A DNA stretch of 64,000 bases from an uncultured Spirochaetaceae bacterium (lineage in GTDB: Bacteria; Spirochaetota; Spirochaetia; Sphaerochaetales; Sphaerochaetaceae), in NCBI GenBank assembly GCA_944389275.1, contig CALXLT010000045.1:29884-93883 (forward strand), read 5' to 3'. Of this stretch, positions 27,562-36,303 are shown in pieces. The notes below the pieces were generated by a model. The model worked only from the letters and a program-made list of their open reading frames with translations. It had not been told where the DNA came from and searched no databases. How positions within the stretch are numbered: the stretch's first letter is position 1; the number at the start of each line of letters is the position of its first letter. Made by a program: the position numbers and the translations under genes.

Positions 27562-28770
27562 TCAGTCAGAGAGGCCCATGACGGTGCGCCTATAGGCCTT
27601 GAGGCCCTTCTCCAGGCACTTCGCCGCCATTATGAGCTCACTCTCGTTCAGCACATACGCAAACCGTGCCTGATTCCTTCCAAGTCCTTTGGTCACATAG
27701 AAATCCTCAGCTGGCGCGAACATCACGGTATTGCCTTCATAGGAGAAATCCCGAAGCATGAAGAGCGCGAACTTCTCCGCATCGTCGACAGGCAGGTCAG
27801 CCACGAAGTAGAAAGCTCCCTTCGGAAGGCTGCACCTGACGCCCGGGATCCTCTGCATATGGGAGATAAGGACATTGCGGCGCCTCTCGTACTCAGCCCT
27901 CACATTCTCGACATACTCATCGGGAGCGGTCAGCGCGGCTGCAGCCGCAAGCTGCTCCACCACTGGCGGGCAGAGCCTGGCCTGGGAGAGCTTGAGCACA
28001 GAATCGATCACTTCCTTGTTGCGCGTGACGATCGCGCCTACCCTGGCGCCGCACATGCTGAAGCGCTTCGAGAAGGAATCGACGCAGATGACCCTATCCT
28101 GGTAATCGGAGAAGCTCAGCACCGACGTGAAGGATTTCCCGTCATAGCAGAACTCCCTGTATACCTCGTCAACGACAAGGAAGATATCATGCTTCCTGCA
28201 CAGCTCTAGTAGCCCCCTCAGCTCCTCCGTTGAATAGACATGCCCGGTAGGGTTGTTCGGTGAGCAGAGGAGTATGCCCATCGTCTTCTTGTTTATCTTC
28301 TTCTCGAAGTCAGAGATCGATGGTAGCACGAAGTTATCATCAGAGGATGATGTCACAGGACGAAGCGTGACCATAGCCATATTCGCGAATGTCGCGACAT
28401 TGGTATAGAACGGCTCCGGGATGATGAACTCGTCAAACGGATCGCAGAGCGTCGTCAGCACAAACAGGAGGGCCTCTGAGCCTCCGGTGGTTATGAGGAT
28501 ATCATCCTCGGAAAGTGAGAGGCCGTACTTCCTGTAATATGAGAGCAGCGCACGCCTGAGATACAGCTCGCCTTCCGATATGCCATATGCGATTATGTCC
28601 TCATCGTAGCTCTGGATAGCCTTGATCGCCTCTACAGGCGTCTTGATATCAGGCTGCCCGATATTAAGATGTATGACGTGGATGCCCTTCTTCTTGGCAT
28701 CGCGCGCATATGGCACAAGCTTCCTTATAGGAGAGCACTGGAATCCCGAGATCCTGTTTGACATCTGCAT
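27562..28770 (-). CDS. PLP-dependent class I/II aminotransferase (aspartate type)
   Basis: A fold-type I aminotransferase of 402 residues, group AspC/aromatic. Visible are LNIGQPDIKTP (34-44), YGISEGELYLRRAL, the cofactor-contact SPNNPTG, VVDEVYREFCYDG and the PLP Schiff-base lysine in VDSFSKRFSMCGARVG. The start ATG 28770 follows AGGAGG by 6 bases. It begins 11 bases after prs and leads into the acidic-protein gene, so it is in the middle of the prs operon. Aspartate, alanine and aromatic substrates are all possible. Confidence 0.86.
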   Translation of the reverse strand: MQMSNRISGFQCSPIRKLVPYARDAKKKGIHVIHLNIGQPDIKTPVEAIKAIQSYDEDIIAYGISEGELYLRRALLSYYRKYGLSLSEDDILITTGGSEALLFVLTTLCDPFDEFIIPEPFYTNVATFANMAMVTLRPVTSSSDDNFVLPSISDFEKKINKKTMGILLCSPNNPTGHVYSTEELRGLLELCRKHDIFLVVDEVYREFCYDGKSFTSVLSFSDYQDRVICVDSFSKRFSMCGARVGAIVTRNKEVIDSVLKLSQARLCPPVVEQLAAAAALTAPDEYVENVRAEYERRRNVLISHMQRIPGVRCSLPKGAFYFVADLPVDDAEKFALFMLRDFSYEGNTVMFAPAEDFYVTKGLGRNQARFAYVLNESELIMAAKCLEKGLKAYRRTVMGLSD

Positions 28771-28781
28771 AGCCTACCTCC

Positions 28782-30065
28782 TCAGTCCGTCATCGAGCTA
28801 TCCTGTATAAGCGGCGCGTCAGGATTGGCCTGTGAGGAGTCTATGAGCTTCTGGATGAACTTGCGGTTCTCGAGAAGCGGGGATATCGAGCGGCCATGGT
28901 GGAGCCTTGAGATAACGCGGGCGAAAAGCTCCGTGACATCCGCCTGGACGAACCATTCCTTCTCCAGCAGCTCCTTGCCCTGGTAAACGGCATTGGTGCC
29001 GATGATCCTCCAGAAGACCCCTTCCTTATAGGCTGCATCGAAGTTCTCGATGGCATTTCCATTGAAGAACGGGAGAGAGACCATGCAGATGATTCTCTTC
29101 GCTCCCCTGTTCATAAGCTCGCGCATGGCGATGATCATCGTGCCGCCGGTGGCGATCATATCGTCAGCCATGATGACCGTCTTGCCCTTCACATCGCCAA
29201 GGAGGTTGATGCTCTTGATATTCGAGTTCTTCGCATCCTTGGACACGACAGAATAATCACGCTCCTTATAAAGCATGGCAAGAGGCCTATGAAGTCCCTG
29301 CGCATAGAACTTGTTCCTCGATACAGCACCTGTATCAGGCGAGACTACAACGATATCCGGATCGGAGAAGTCGATGAGCTTGCGAAGCGCGATAAGCGTC
29401 TGGTACGAGCCATGGAGGTTCTCCAGGTGGCACGTCGTGAACGCGTTCTCGATCTCACGCGAGTGGATATCCAGCGTGATTATCCTCGCAACCCCGAGGT
29501 TCTCGCAGAAATGAGCGAACATCGAAGCGGTAAGAGCCTCCCTTCCCGCCTTCTTATGCTGGCGCGCGTATGGATATGTTGGAAGCACGAGCGTAACGGA
29601 CTCGGCGCCTGCAAGCTTCACGGCATTGATCGTAGTGAAGAGGAACATGAGGTGGTCATTCACTGAGAATGGCTGCGGCTCCTCAAGTCCCGCCACCTTT
29701 ATAGGGGCATTGTTCGATACATCATGGACGATGTACACGTGCAGCCCTCTTACAGGGTCGATGATCTCGGCCTTCTCCTCTCCGTTTGCGAACCTCGTAT
29801 ACTTCACGTTGATCGTCATATCAGGGCAATGGAAGGCTGTGGGGAGCTTTCCCGCAGGGATCTTCCTGCTGTCCAGATCATCCGTGAGGGTCACGAACTT
29901 CAGAAGCTCCTCAGGGCTCATGCCATGGCGCCTGGTAAGCGCTTCGGAGAGCTTCTCATAGCGGTCTATGTAAAGCCGCCTGAGGTGCTTAACGACCTTT
30001 CCTGTAAAATACTCGCTGCCTGGACCTGCGATGATGCCAAGCTTGTGGGGTTTGATGATGCTCAT
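28782..30065 (-). CDS. prs: Ribose-phosphate pyrophosphokinase (long form)
   Basis: PRPP synthetase of 427 residues, longer than the usual ~315, as in a divergent long clade. It transfers pyrophosphate from ATP to ribose 5-phosphate to give the precursor of nucleotides, His and Trp. Seen: RFANGEEKAEI, PYARQHKKAGREALTAS (flexible-loop equivalent), TLDIHSREIENAF, VVSPDTGAVSRNKFYA and the PRPP loop MADDMIATGGTM. ATG 30065 was chosen because a promoter (TTGCCA-17-TACAGT) ends 6 bases before it and upstream codons are not conserved-looking. No Shine-Dalgarno is present, so translation is probably leaderless. It is the first gene of the run that ends with ridA. Confidence 0.87.
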   Translation of the reverse strand: MSIIKPHKLGIIAGPGSEYFTGKVVKHLRRLYIDRYEKLSEALTRRHGMSPEELLKFVTLTDDLDSRKIPAGKLPTAFHCPDMTINVKYTRFANGEEKAEIIDPVRGLHVYIVHDVSNNAPIKVAGLEEPQPFSVNDHLMFLFTTINAVKLAGAESVTLVLPTYPYARQHKKAGREALTASMFAHFCENLGVARIITLDIHSREIENAFTTCHLENLHGSYQTLIALRKLIDFSDPDIVVVSPDTGAVSRNKFYAQGLHRPLAMLYKERDYSVVSKDAKNSNIKSINLLGDVKGKTVIMADDMIATGGTMIIAMRELMNRGAKRIICMVSLPFFNGNAIENFDAAYKEGVFWRIIGTNAVYQGKELLEKEWFVQADVTELFARVISRLHHGRSISPLLENRKFIQKLIDSSQANPDAPLIQDSSMTD

Positions 30066-30071
30066 ATGGTC

Positions 30072-30111
30072 ACTGTAATGTAATGATGTGCCTTTGGCAA
30101 GGATTGCCAAA
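30072..30111 (-). promoter_or_regulatory. prs promoter overlapped by a 19-bp palindrome
   Basis: On the minus strand, TTGCCA (30100-30095), a 17-base spacer and TACAGT (30077-30072) form a sigma-70-like promoter. The first transcribed base would be the A of the prs ATG at 30065. A perfect palindrome, TTTGGCAA-GGA-TTGCCAAA (30093-30111), covers the -35 and is a likely repressor site. The regulator is not identified. Confidence 0.6.
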
Positions 30112-30202
30112 AGCCCAAAATGCAAACGAAAACACTCTGTTCATTCTTAATTATTTACGAACAAATAAGATAGATATAATGTCATGTTAAAATGAAAAGA
30201 TT

Positions 30203-30234
30203 GAGGGGAATGCTGGCGATAGCACGCTCCCCTC
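30203..30234 (-). terminator. Intrinsic terminator after argH
   Basis: GAGGGGA (30203-30209) and TCCCCTC (30228-30234) with an inner TGCT/AGCA pairing, followed on the minus strand by AATCTTTTCATTTT. It lies about 20 bases downstream of the argH stop. Confidence 0.8.
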
Positions 30235-30254
30235 TTCCAGCCCCATAGCCTTTT

Positions 30255-31622
30255 TCAGAGGATCACTTCCGAGATTCCCGGAACAAGGGCCTGGTACACC
30301 CCGGAAAGCCTCGCGATGCGCTCCGAGCAGGCGCTCTCAAGGGCTGCAAGCCATCTCTCATCCTTCTCAATGCCAAGGTTGCCCGCGGTGCCTATGGATG
30401 TCCGCTTCCTGAGCGATGACACGGGATCCTCCCCTTCGACCTTATCAAGGTTCAGGCCGACATCCTTATAGCTATCGCGGAAATTGCCGCCTGAGAGGAC
30501 CTTCTCCATCACGCGGTCAGTGGCGTAGAGCTCAGGTGTGCAGGCCGCGATGAGCCTATCCGGATGGACCTCCAGCTTCGATACCATCTCATCCATTATC
30601 AGAAGAAGCTCCTCAGTGCTCCTATAGCCTTCGATCAGAGGCTCCTTCGTATCCTGGAAATCCCTGTTGTAGCCAGACGGGAGCGCCTTGATTATCGACT
30701 TGACGCGCATGGAGCATGATGAGATGATCGCGGTGCTGGAACGGGCAAGCTCAAGCCCGTCGGGATTCTTCTTCTGCGGCATGATCGAGGAGCCCGTGCA
30801 GAGCTCACGAGGCAGGGAGAAGTAGCCGAACTCGGGAAGGGTGAAGAGCATCAGGTCCTGCGCGAGCTTTGAGACAGTGAGAGCAAGATACTCAGCATGA
30901 TCGAGGAACATGGCCTCGAACTTCCCCCTTGAGTTATTCGCATAGAGCACATTGTTCTGAACCCGCTCGAAGCCCATGAGCGATGCGGTGTATTCCCTGT
31001 CCAGCGGAAGCGTCACCCCATATGAGGCTGCAGAGCCAAGCGGTGACTGGTCAAGGACCTTGCCAAAATCAAGGAGCATCGAGACCTCCTCCATCGTCTC
31101 CTCTGCAAACGAGAGCGCCCAGAGGGCAACCGAGGAGGGCATGGCGATCTGCATATGCGTGCGGCCTGGCATAGGGACATCCTCGTTCTCCTTTGCTAGG
31201 CGCATCAGGGAGGACGCGAAGCCAAGGGCCGCGGACGAGAGCTTCAAGGCTGCTTCCCTCATATATATCCTGAGCGCCGTCTGCACCTGGTCATTGCGGC
31301 TGCGTCCGGTATGTATCTTCTTGCCCGTATCACCAAGCTTATCCGTAAGGTAGCCCTCGATAGCGGTATGGCAATCCTCATCAGCAAGGGTTATAGGGAA
31401 CGCCCCGCCCTTTCTCGCCTCTGCAATCTCCTCCAGTCCGGAAAGAAGCGAGGACACCTCATCTCCAGAGAGGATGCCTATGCGCCCAAGCCCCTTTGCA
31501 TGAGCTGCGGAGCCTATGAGATCGGAAAGCACAAGCTCCTGGTCATATATGTAGTCGTTGCGGACGGTGAAGTGCTCCATCATGGAGTCAAGGGTATAGT
31601 TCTTCTGCCAGAGTTTAGCCAT
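30255..31622 (-). CDS. argH: Argininosuccinate lyase
   Basis: ArgH cleaves argininosuccinate to arginine and fumarate. The 455-residue protein has IHTGRSRNDQVQTALR (about 104-119), PGRTHMQIAMPSS (catalytic His region) and the superfamily signature GSSIMPQKKNPD. AGNLGIEKDER near the C-terminus is less typical. The gene stands alone between its own terminator and a divergent lipoprotein gene, with no argG, argF or argD nearby. No Shine-Dalgarno is seen; GATAAT lies 9 bases before the ATG but without a convincing -35. Isolated argH in a host-associated organism may mean salvage from citrulline or an incomplete pathway. Confidence 0.9.
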   Translation of the reverse strand: MAKLWQKNYTLDSMMEHFTVRNDYIYDQELVLSDLIGSAAHAKGLGRIGILSGDEVSSLLSGLEEIAEARKGGAFPITLADEDCHTAIEGYLTDKLGDTGKKIHTGRSRNDQVQTALRIYMREAALKLSSAALGFASSLMRLAKENEDVPMPGRTHMQIAMPSSVALWALSFAEETMEEVSMLLDFGKVLDQSPLGSAASYGVTLPLDREYTASLMGFERVQNNVLYANNSRGKFEAMFLDHAEYLALTVSKLAQDLMLFTLPEFGYFSLPRELCTGSSIMPQKKNPDGLELARSSTAIISSCSMRVKSIIKALPSGYNRDFQDTKEPLIEGYRSTEELLLIMDEMVSKLEVHPDRLIAACTPELYATDRVMEKVLSGGNFRDSYKDVGLNLDKVEGEDPVSSLRKRTSIGTAGNLGIEKDERWLAALESACSERIARLSGVYQALVPGISEVIL

Positions 31623-31679
31623 GGCAAGAAGATTATCAGAAAAACCGTCAGAATCATAGGCTTAAGGCGTATATATAGT

Positions 31680-32630
31680 ATGAAGCTTTTATTCTTGATA
31701 TCCATCATCCTCATCGTTCTTTCAGGATGCCCAGTGGGCATGGGAAGGGCATATGACGCGTTCCAGGGGCAGGACAGGACGCTGCCGAAGATCCTCTCCT
31801 ATGGCCTTGAGGACAACAGCACGTTCGCTATCGTCTACGACAGGGTCGTATACATAGCAGAGGCGGAGCTTGACGGGAAGCCTGTCAGCTACGATGCGGA
31901 GGGCACCATATTCTCCATCCCGCTGGGCCGTACGCTTGGGCGCGGCGAGAGGTGCACGTTCTCGGTAACGGCCGAGGACACGCTCGGCAATACGCTTCGC
32001 TCCTCGTTCATCGCCGTCGGCAAGAACCCGGATGTCCCCCTTACCCTGATCAATGAGATTTCCATACAGGGAACAGGCGACGCGCCTGACAGGGTGGAGC
32101 TCTTGTTCATGGAGGATGGGAACGCGGCGGGACTCATGCTCTCGGACGGGACAGCAGAAGGCGCCAGGCACTCGGTGGTGCTGCCTGACATTGATGTGGA
32201 GAGCGGGGATATGGTCCTCATATACTGGGACAAGGAGAACAAGGGAAGCGAGACGATCACGGACAAAGGCTATACCGCATACGTGATCGAAGGCGGCAGC
32301 GAGACAACGCTCTCCGGAACGAACGGCGCCCTCATCCTCTATAAGGAGGAAGGCGGGAGCATCATGGATGGCATCGTCTATACAACCGGCGATGATCCAG
32401 ACTCGGATGGATATGGCAACGAGAGGACAAGGGAGGCCGCTCTTCTCCTTCTGAAGGAAGGCGAATGGGGAGGAGAGAGCGTGGACTCAAGCCTTGTCAC
32501 CTCAAGCCGCGTGATAGCAAGGATGCCAGGGGGATGGGACACCAATACAGCCGATGACTTCTTCATCACGGCGCCAAGGAAATCGACATTCGGCTATCAT
32601 AATGAGTATCACCCGTATGAAGGGAGCTGA
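31680..32630 (+). CDS. Lipoprotein with lamin-tail-like domain
   Basis: A 316-residue exported lipoprotein. The signal peptide ends in lipobox LSGC (Cys17). After an Ig-like N-terminal region (AEDTLGNTLRSSF resembles a bacterial Ig edge strand), residues about 120-230 look like a lamin-tail domain: LTLINEISIQGTGDAPDRVEL, a bounded strand with the NE-x-E pattern, then DMVLIYWD and YVIEGGSETTLSGTNGALIL. This domain occurs in secreted nucleases and surface proteins of many bacteria. No catalytic domain accompanies it. ATG 31680 was chosen at the signal peptide; an open frame continues upstream through argH in antisense and is not used. Function is unknown, with a surface or adhesion role possible. 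Confidence 0.75.
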   Translation: MKLLFLISIILIVLSGCPVGMGRAYDAFQGQDRTLPKILSYGLEDNSTFAIVYDRVVYIAEAELDGKPVSYDAEGTIFSIPLGRTLGRGERCTFSVTAEDTLGNTLRSSFIAVGKNPDVPLTLINEISIQGTGDAPDRVELLFMEDGNAAGLMLSDGTAEGARHSVVLPDIDVESGDMVLIYWDKENKGSETITDKGYTAYVIEGGSETTLSGTNGALILYKEEGGSIMDGIVYTTGDDPDSDGYGNERTREAALLLLKEGEWGGESVDSSLVTSSRVIARMPGGWDTNTADDFFITAPRKSTFGYHNEYHPYEGS

Positions 32631-32640
32631 GGCTCCCTTC
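32619..32640. terminator. Stem-loop at convergent gene ends
   Basis: Perfect 9-bp stem GAAGGGAGC (32619-32627) with GCTCCCTTC (32632-32640) and a 4-base loop containing part of the lipoprotein stop codon. nrdB ends 3 bases away on the other strand. No T tract follows on either side, so termination may be weak. Confidence 0.5.
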
Positions 32641-32642
32641 CA

Positions 32643-33686
32643 TCAAAGGTCATCAACCAAGGCCGTGGATTTGGCGTATGCGGTGCTTCTCGCCTCGAAG
32701 AAATCGGTCTTCACCATATTGGCATTCGAGTATTGTGATACCCACGCAAGTTCCGCTGGCTCCTTCTCGAAACCTGGGTAAAGAGGCTCAAAGCCGATGC
32801 TCTGCCACCTTAGGTTTCCAAGGTAATGGATGTAATCCGAGACCATCTTCCGCGTCAGGCCCGGAATGTCATCGCCTATCACATACTCACCCCAGGCGCA
32901 CTCCTGCCTGACCCCTTCCTCCATCATGGATCGGTAGATAGCCACACGCTCATCGGTGAAAAGCCCGGGCTCCTCCTTCTTCAGTTCCAGTATGATGTTC
33001 CTGAAAAGCCAGAGGTGGGTGTTCTCATCCCTGTTTATATACCTGATCTCCTGAGCGGATCCCGGCATCTTGCCATTCCTGGAGAGGTTGTAGAAGAACA
33101 TGAATCCAGAATAGAAGTAGATGCCCTCCAGTATGAAGTTGGCGATCAGTACCTTCATCAGATGAAAGAGATCCTTATTTTCAAGGAAGTCATTGTAGCA
33201 GCTGCCGATGAAGGTGTTTCTTCTCAAAAGATGCTCATCCGTCTTCCACTGGAAGAGGATATCATTGCGCTCATCAGGGGAGCAGATCGTGTCGAGCATA
33301 TATGAATAGGCCTGACTATGAAGGCACTCCTGGAATGTCTGGATATGCAGGCAGAGTCCGACCTCATTTGCCGTTATGTACTCAGTGACATTCGGCAGGT
33401 TCGCTGTCTGAAGGCTATCGAGGAAGACAAGGAACGAGAGGATCTTATCATATGCGGTCCTCTCGGCTGGCAATAGATGATGGTAATCCTTCAGGTCCTG
33501 AGCGAGATTTATCTCCTCGGGAACCCAGAAGTTGTTCATGGCCTGCCTGTACCAGTCAGATACCCATCCATACTTCATGTTATTGAAATCATTGAGGTTG
33601 GTCGTGTTTCCACCGATCATCCGCCTCTTGCCGACATCCGTATCCCCGTCAGGATTGAACAGGGGATTTCTTCTGAGCTCTTCCAT
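32643..33686 (-). CDS. nrdB: Ribonucleotide reductase class I beta subunit
   Basis: The radical-generating small subunit of class I ribonucleotide reductase, 347 residues. Di-metal ligands are visible: Asp in LVFLDSLQTANL, Glu and His in FQECLHSQAYSYM, Glu in FILEGIYFYSGF, and Glu/His in RDENTHLWLF. The Tyr four residues after the first ligand His is in the position of the radical Tyr of E. coli NrdB, so a tyrosyl radical enzyme is likely. It follows nrdA by 8 bases, and its AGGAGG overlaps the nrdA stop. Oxygen-dependent radical formation would be notable in a presumed gut anaerobe. Confidence 0.9.
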   Translation of the reverse strand: MEELRRNPLFNPDGDTDVGKRRMIGGNTTNLNDFNNMKYGWVSDWYRQAMNNFWVPEEINLAQDLKDYHHLLPAERTAYDKILSFLVFLDSLQTANLPNVTEYITANEVGLCLHIQTFQECLHSQAYSYMLDTICSPDERNDILFQWKTDEHLLRRNTFIGSCYNDFLENKDLFHLMKVLIANFILEGIYFYSGFMFFYNLSRNGKMPGSAQEIRYINRDENTHLWLFRNIILELKKEEPGLFTDERVAIYRSMMEEGVRQECAWGEYVIGDDIPGLTRKMVSDYIHYLGNLRWQSIGFEPLYPGFEKEPAELAWVSQYSNANMVKTDFFEARSTAYAKSTALVDDL

Positions 33687-33694
33687 AGGCCCTC

Positions 33695-36211
33695 CTAGCT
33701 TGAGCAGCTCTCACACTCCTCCACCTCAAGGCTCTTGGAGCGGACATAGTAGATTGTCTTGACATGGCACTTCGAGGCAAGGATGTATAGATCCAGCACC
33801 TGCCTCATCGTGTAGTCATTGGTTATATAGAGATTCATGGACTGGGCCTGATCTATATGGCGCTGTCTGACGCCATTTGCCCTGACAGACCAATCCTGCG
33901 CTATCTGATACGCGCTCTTGTAATACCACCATGTAGCGCTTGAAAGCTCTGGAGCGGTTCGAGGCAGCATGCTCCCCTTCTTCTCCTCATAGAAGAAACG
34001 CTTCATCACGGGATCCACTCCAGCCGTCGTGCCGGAGAGTATCGATGTGGAGGATGTCGGGGCGACGGCTAGAAGATAGGCATTCCTCAAGCCGTTCTCA
34101 TGGACCTTCTCCTTGAGCCTCGTCCACTCAGGCGAAGTATAGCCACGCCTCTCGAAATACAGGCCAGTATCCCACTCAGAGCCCTTGAAGCACGCGTATG
34201 GGCCTTTCTCCACGGCAAGGTCCGCAGATTCATCTATGGCAGCATAGGCAATGGTCTCAAAGACCTCGTCGACAAACTTCAAGTGCTCTTCGCTCTCCCA
34301 TCTTATGCCATTTCTCGCGAGCATATGATGATATCCTGATACCCCAAGCCCGATCGACCTGTACCTGTCGTTCGTTATGCGGGCGTATGGCACCGGATAG
34401 AAATTGAGAGAGATGACATTGTCTAGGGCTCGGACAGCTGTGTGCACGATCGAGGAGAGCTTCTCCTTGTCCTTCACATCGATATTCCCAAGGCATAATG
34501 AGGCGAGGTTGCAGACGACGAAATCACCGGGTTTTGTACGCTGCACAACAACGGTGTCCCCATCTTCGGTGGTTATCTCGGTATCATACGCCTCGATTGC
34601 GGACATGTTCTGCGCGATCTCCGTGCAGAGATTCGATGAATAGATGACGCCACGGTGCTTGTTGGGGTTCATCCTGTTCACCTCATCACGGTTGAACGCA
34701 AACGGAGTACCCGTCTCGACAGCGCTCTTCAGGATCAGGCGCACCAGATCCTTAAGCAGGATGGAACGCTTTGGGATACGGCTATCGCGGACGCAATCGA
34801 GATACCTCTCGGTCCATTCATCGCCATAATAATCCTCCAGATGATAGCCTTTCACGGTGAATATCTCATGAGGGCACAGCATATGCCACATCTGGTCAAG
34901 GCTCTCCTCACAGAGCTTCCAGAAGTAATCGGGATAGCACACTGCCGGAAAGACATCATGAGCCTTCATCCTGTCATCACCATTGTTCGTCCTGAGATTG
35001 AGGAATTCTGGAAGATCCTTATGCCAGGCATCAAGATACACGGCGACAGCACCGGCGCGCACACCAAGCTGGTCCACGGCGACGGCGGTATCATTGACAA
35101 GGCGGATCCAGCGTATAACGCCTCCCGCCGCTCCCTCAAAGCCCCTTATCGAGGAGCCATTGGCCCTGACACGGCCAAAATACATTCCCATGCCGCCGCC
35201 GAACTTGGAGACCTTGGCGAAGTTGTCTATAGAGCGGTATATGCCATCAAGCGAATCAGGGACGGTGTCTATAAAGCAAGATGAGAGCTGATGGATAGGC
35301 TTACGCGCGTTCGCGAGTGTCGGGGTCGCCATCGTGACCTCCATACGCGAGAGCATGTCGTAGAAAGCCTTAACATAGCCCATCCTTCCTTCTTTCTCCA
35401 AGAGAGCGAGATGAAGAGCTATACCAAGGAACATCTCCTGAGGCGTCTCCACGGCTTCATGACGATGAGTATGTATAAGATAGCGCCTGATGAGAAGATC
35501 CAGGCCAGAGTACGTGAAGAGGTGATCACGGTTCTCATCGATATACGACTCAGCCTCCCTGATCTCACTCTCCGTGTAACCCTTGAGGATATAATCACCA
35601 TAGAGCCCCTCATCGGTCAGGTAACGGATCTTATCGTAAAAGGAAGAGATATTCATCCCGCCAAGCCTTGCTGAAAGCTTACGGCGGAACGAGAAAAGCA
35701 GGAAACGGGACGCGATGAACTCCCAGCGAGGGGCCTCAGGACGTGTCAGCTCAACAGCGGCTCTGATAAGCGCCTCAAGCCTTTCATCCTCGTCCATATC
35801 CTCCTTGGAAAACGCTATGAACTTATCGCAAAGGACAGATAGGGAGTATTCATCTCCAGGAAATTCCCTTTGGATATCCTCAAGCACGGCATCAAGGCCA
35901 TCAAGCTGAAGATATCCCCAAAGGCGCTGGCGTTCGCTTCTTCTCTCACTCCGCTGGCTGCGGAAAAGGATATAGTTCCTCGCGGCCTGGAACTCGCAGG
36001 AGGACATCAACGCCTCCTCAACCTTGTCCTGTATCTCCTCGACGCTCCACTGCCGCCCGGGATCAAGGGCCGCCGCTGTCTTCTCCGCCAAAGACAAGGC
36101 AAGCGTTGAAGGCCGATCCTCTCCAGTACTTGCCAGCGCTTTGGCTATAGCGTTCTCGATCTTTGAGATATCAAAGGGCTCCAAACGTCCGTCTCTTTTG
36201 ATTATTTCCAT
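33695..36211 (-). CDS. nrdA: Ribonucleotide reductase class I alpha subunit
   Basis: Catalytic subunit reducing ribonucleoside diphosphates, 838 residues. An N-terminal ATP-cone (MEIIKRDGRLEPFD, residues 1-90) suggests dATP feedback control. Catalytic-barrel motifs include LSSCF (first redox Cys), NLCTEI (Asn-Cys-Glu), LNLRTNNGDDR and VAPTSSTSILSGTT. The C-terminal tail ends EECESCSS, the CxxC pair that re-reduces the active site. The next gene is nrdB. An NrdR-like palindrome lies 39-54 bases upstream of the start, and the site before ATG is a weak CGGGG. Confidence 0.92.
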   Translation of the reverse strand: MEIIKRDGRLEPFDISKIENAIAKALASTGEDRPSTLALSLAEKTAAALDPGRQWSVEEIQDKVEEALMSSCEFQAARNYILFRSQRSERRSERQRLWGYLQLDGLDAVLEDIQREFPGDEYSLSVLCDKFIAFSKEDMDEDERLEALIRAAVELTRPEAPRWEFIASRFLLFSFRRKLSARLGGMNISSFYDKIRYLTDEGLYGDYILKGYTESEIREAESYIDENRDHLFTYSGLDLLIRRYLIHTHRHEAVETPQEMFLGIALHLALLEKEGRMGYVKAFYDMLSRMEVTMATPTLANARKPIHQLSSCFIDTVPDSLDGIYRSIDNFAKVSKFGGGMGMYFGRVRANGSSIRGFEGAAGGVIRWIRLVNDTAVAVDQLGVRAGAVAVYLDAWHKDLPEFLNLRTNNGDDRMKAHDVFPAVCYPDYFWKLCEESLDQMWHMLCPHEIFTVKGYHLEDYYGDEWTERYLDCVRDSRIPKRSILLKDLVRLILKSAVETGTPFAFNRDEVNRMNPNKHRGVIYSSNLCTEIAQNMSAIEAYDTEITTEDGDTVVVQRTKPGDFVVCNLASLCLGNIDVKDKEKLSSIVHTAVRALDNVISLNFYPVPYARITNDRYRSIGLGVSGYHHMLARNGIRWESEEHLKFVDEVFETIAYAAIDESADLAVEKGPYACFKGSEWDTGLYFERRGYTSPEWTRLKEKVHENGLRNAYLLAVAPTSSTSILSGTTAGVDPVMKRFFYEEKKGSMLPRTAPELSSATWWYYKSAYQIAQDWSVRANGVRQRHIDQAQSMNLYITNDYTMRQVLDLYILASKCHVKTIYYVRSKSLEVEECESCSS

Positions 36212-36249
36212 GTATACCCCGCTACAAATATGGCATCACCAGAATGAAT

Positions 36250-36265
36250 ACGCAATATGTTGCGC
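36250..36265 (-). promoter_or_regulatory. Probable NrdR box upstream of nrdA
   Basis: ACGCAATATGTTGCGC is a near-perfect palindrome centred on 36257/36258. It agrees with the NrdR consensus (acaCwAtATaTwGtgt) at 12 of 16 positions, including every strongly conserved one. NrdR boxes usually come in pairs about 31-32 bases apart, and I see no convincing second copy. No nrdR gene is in the window. Confidence 0.5.
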
Positions 36266-36303
36266 GTAAGATAGCAGATAATCTCAGGGAGCGCAACCGA
36301 GAA

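Noticed and set aside
31311..31679. Upstream extension of the lamin-tail lipoprotein frame
   Set aside because: It runs antisense through argH, and the lipoprotein signal peptide starts cleanly at 31680.
36221..36240. Second NrdR box (CTACAAATATGGC) paired with the one at 36250-36265
   Set aside because: It matches only the central A/T positions, and the centre-to-centre distance of 27 bases does not fit the usual 31-32.
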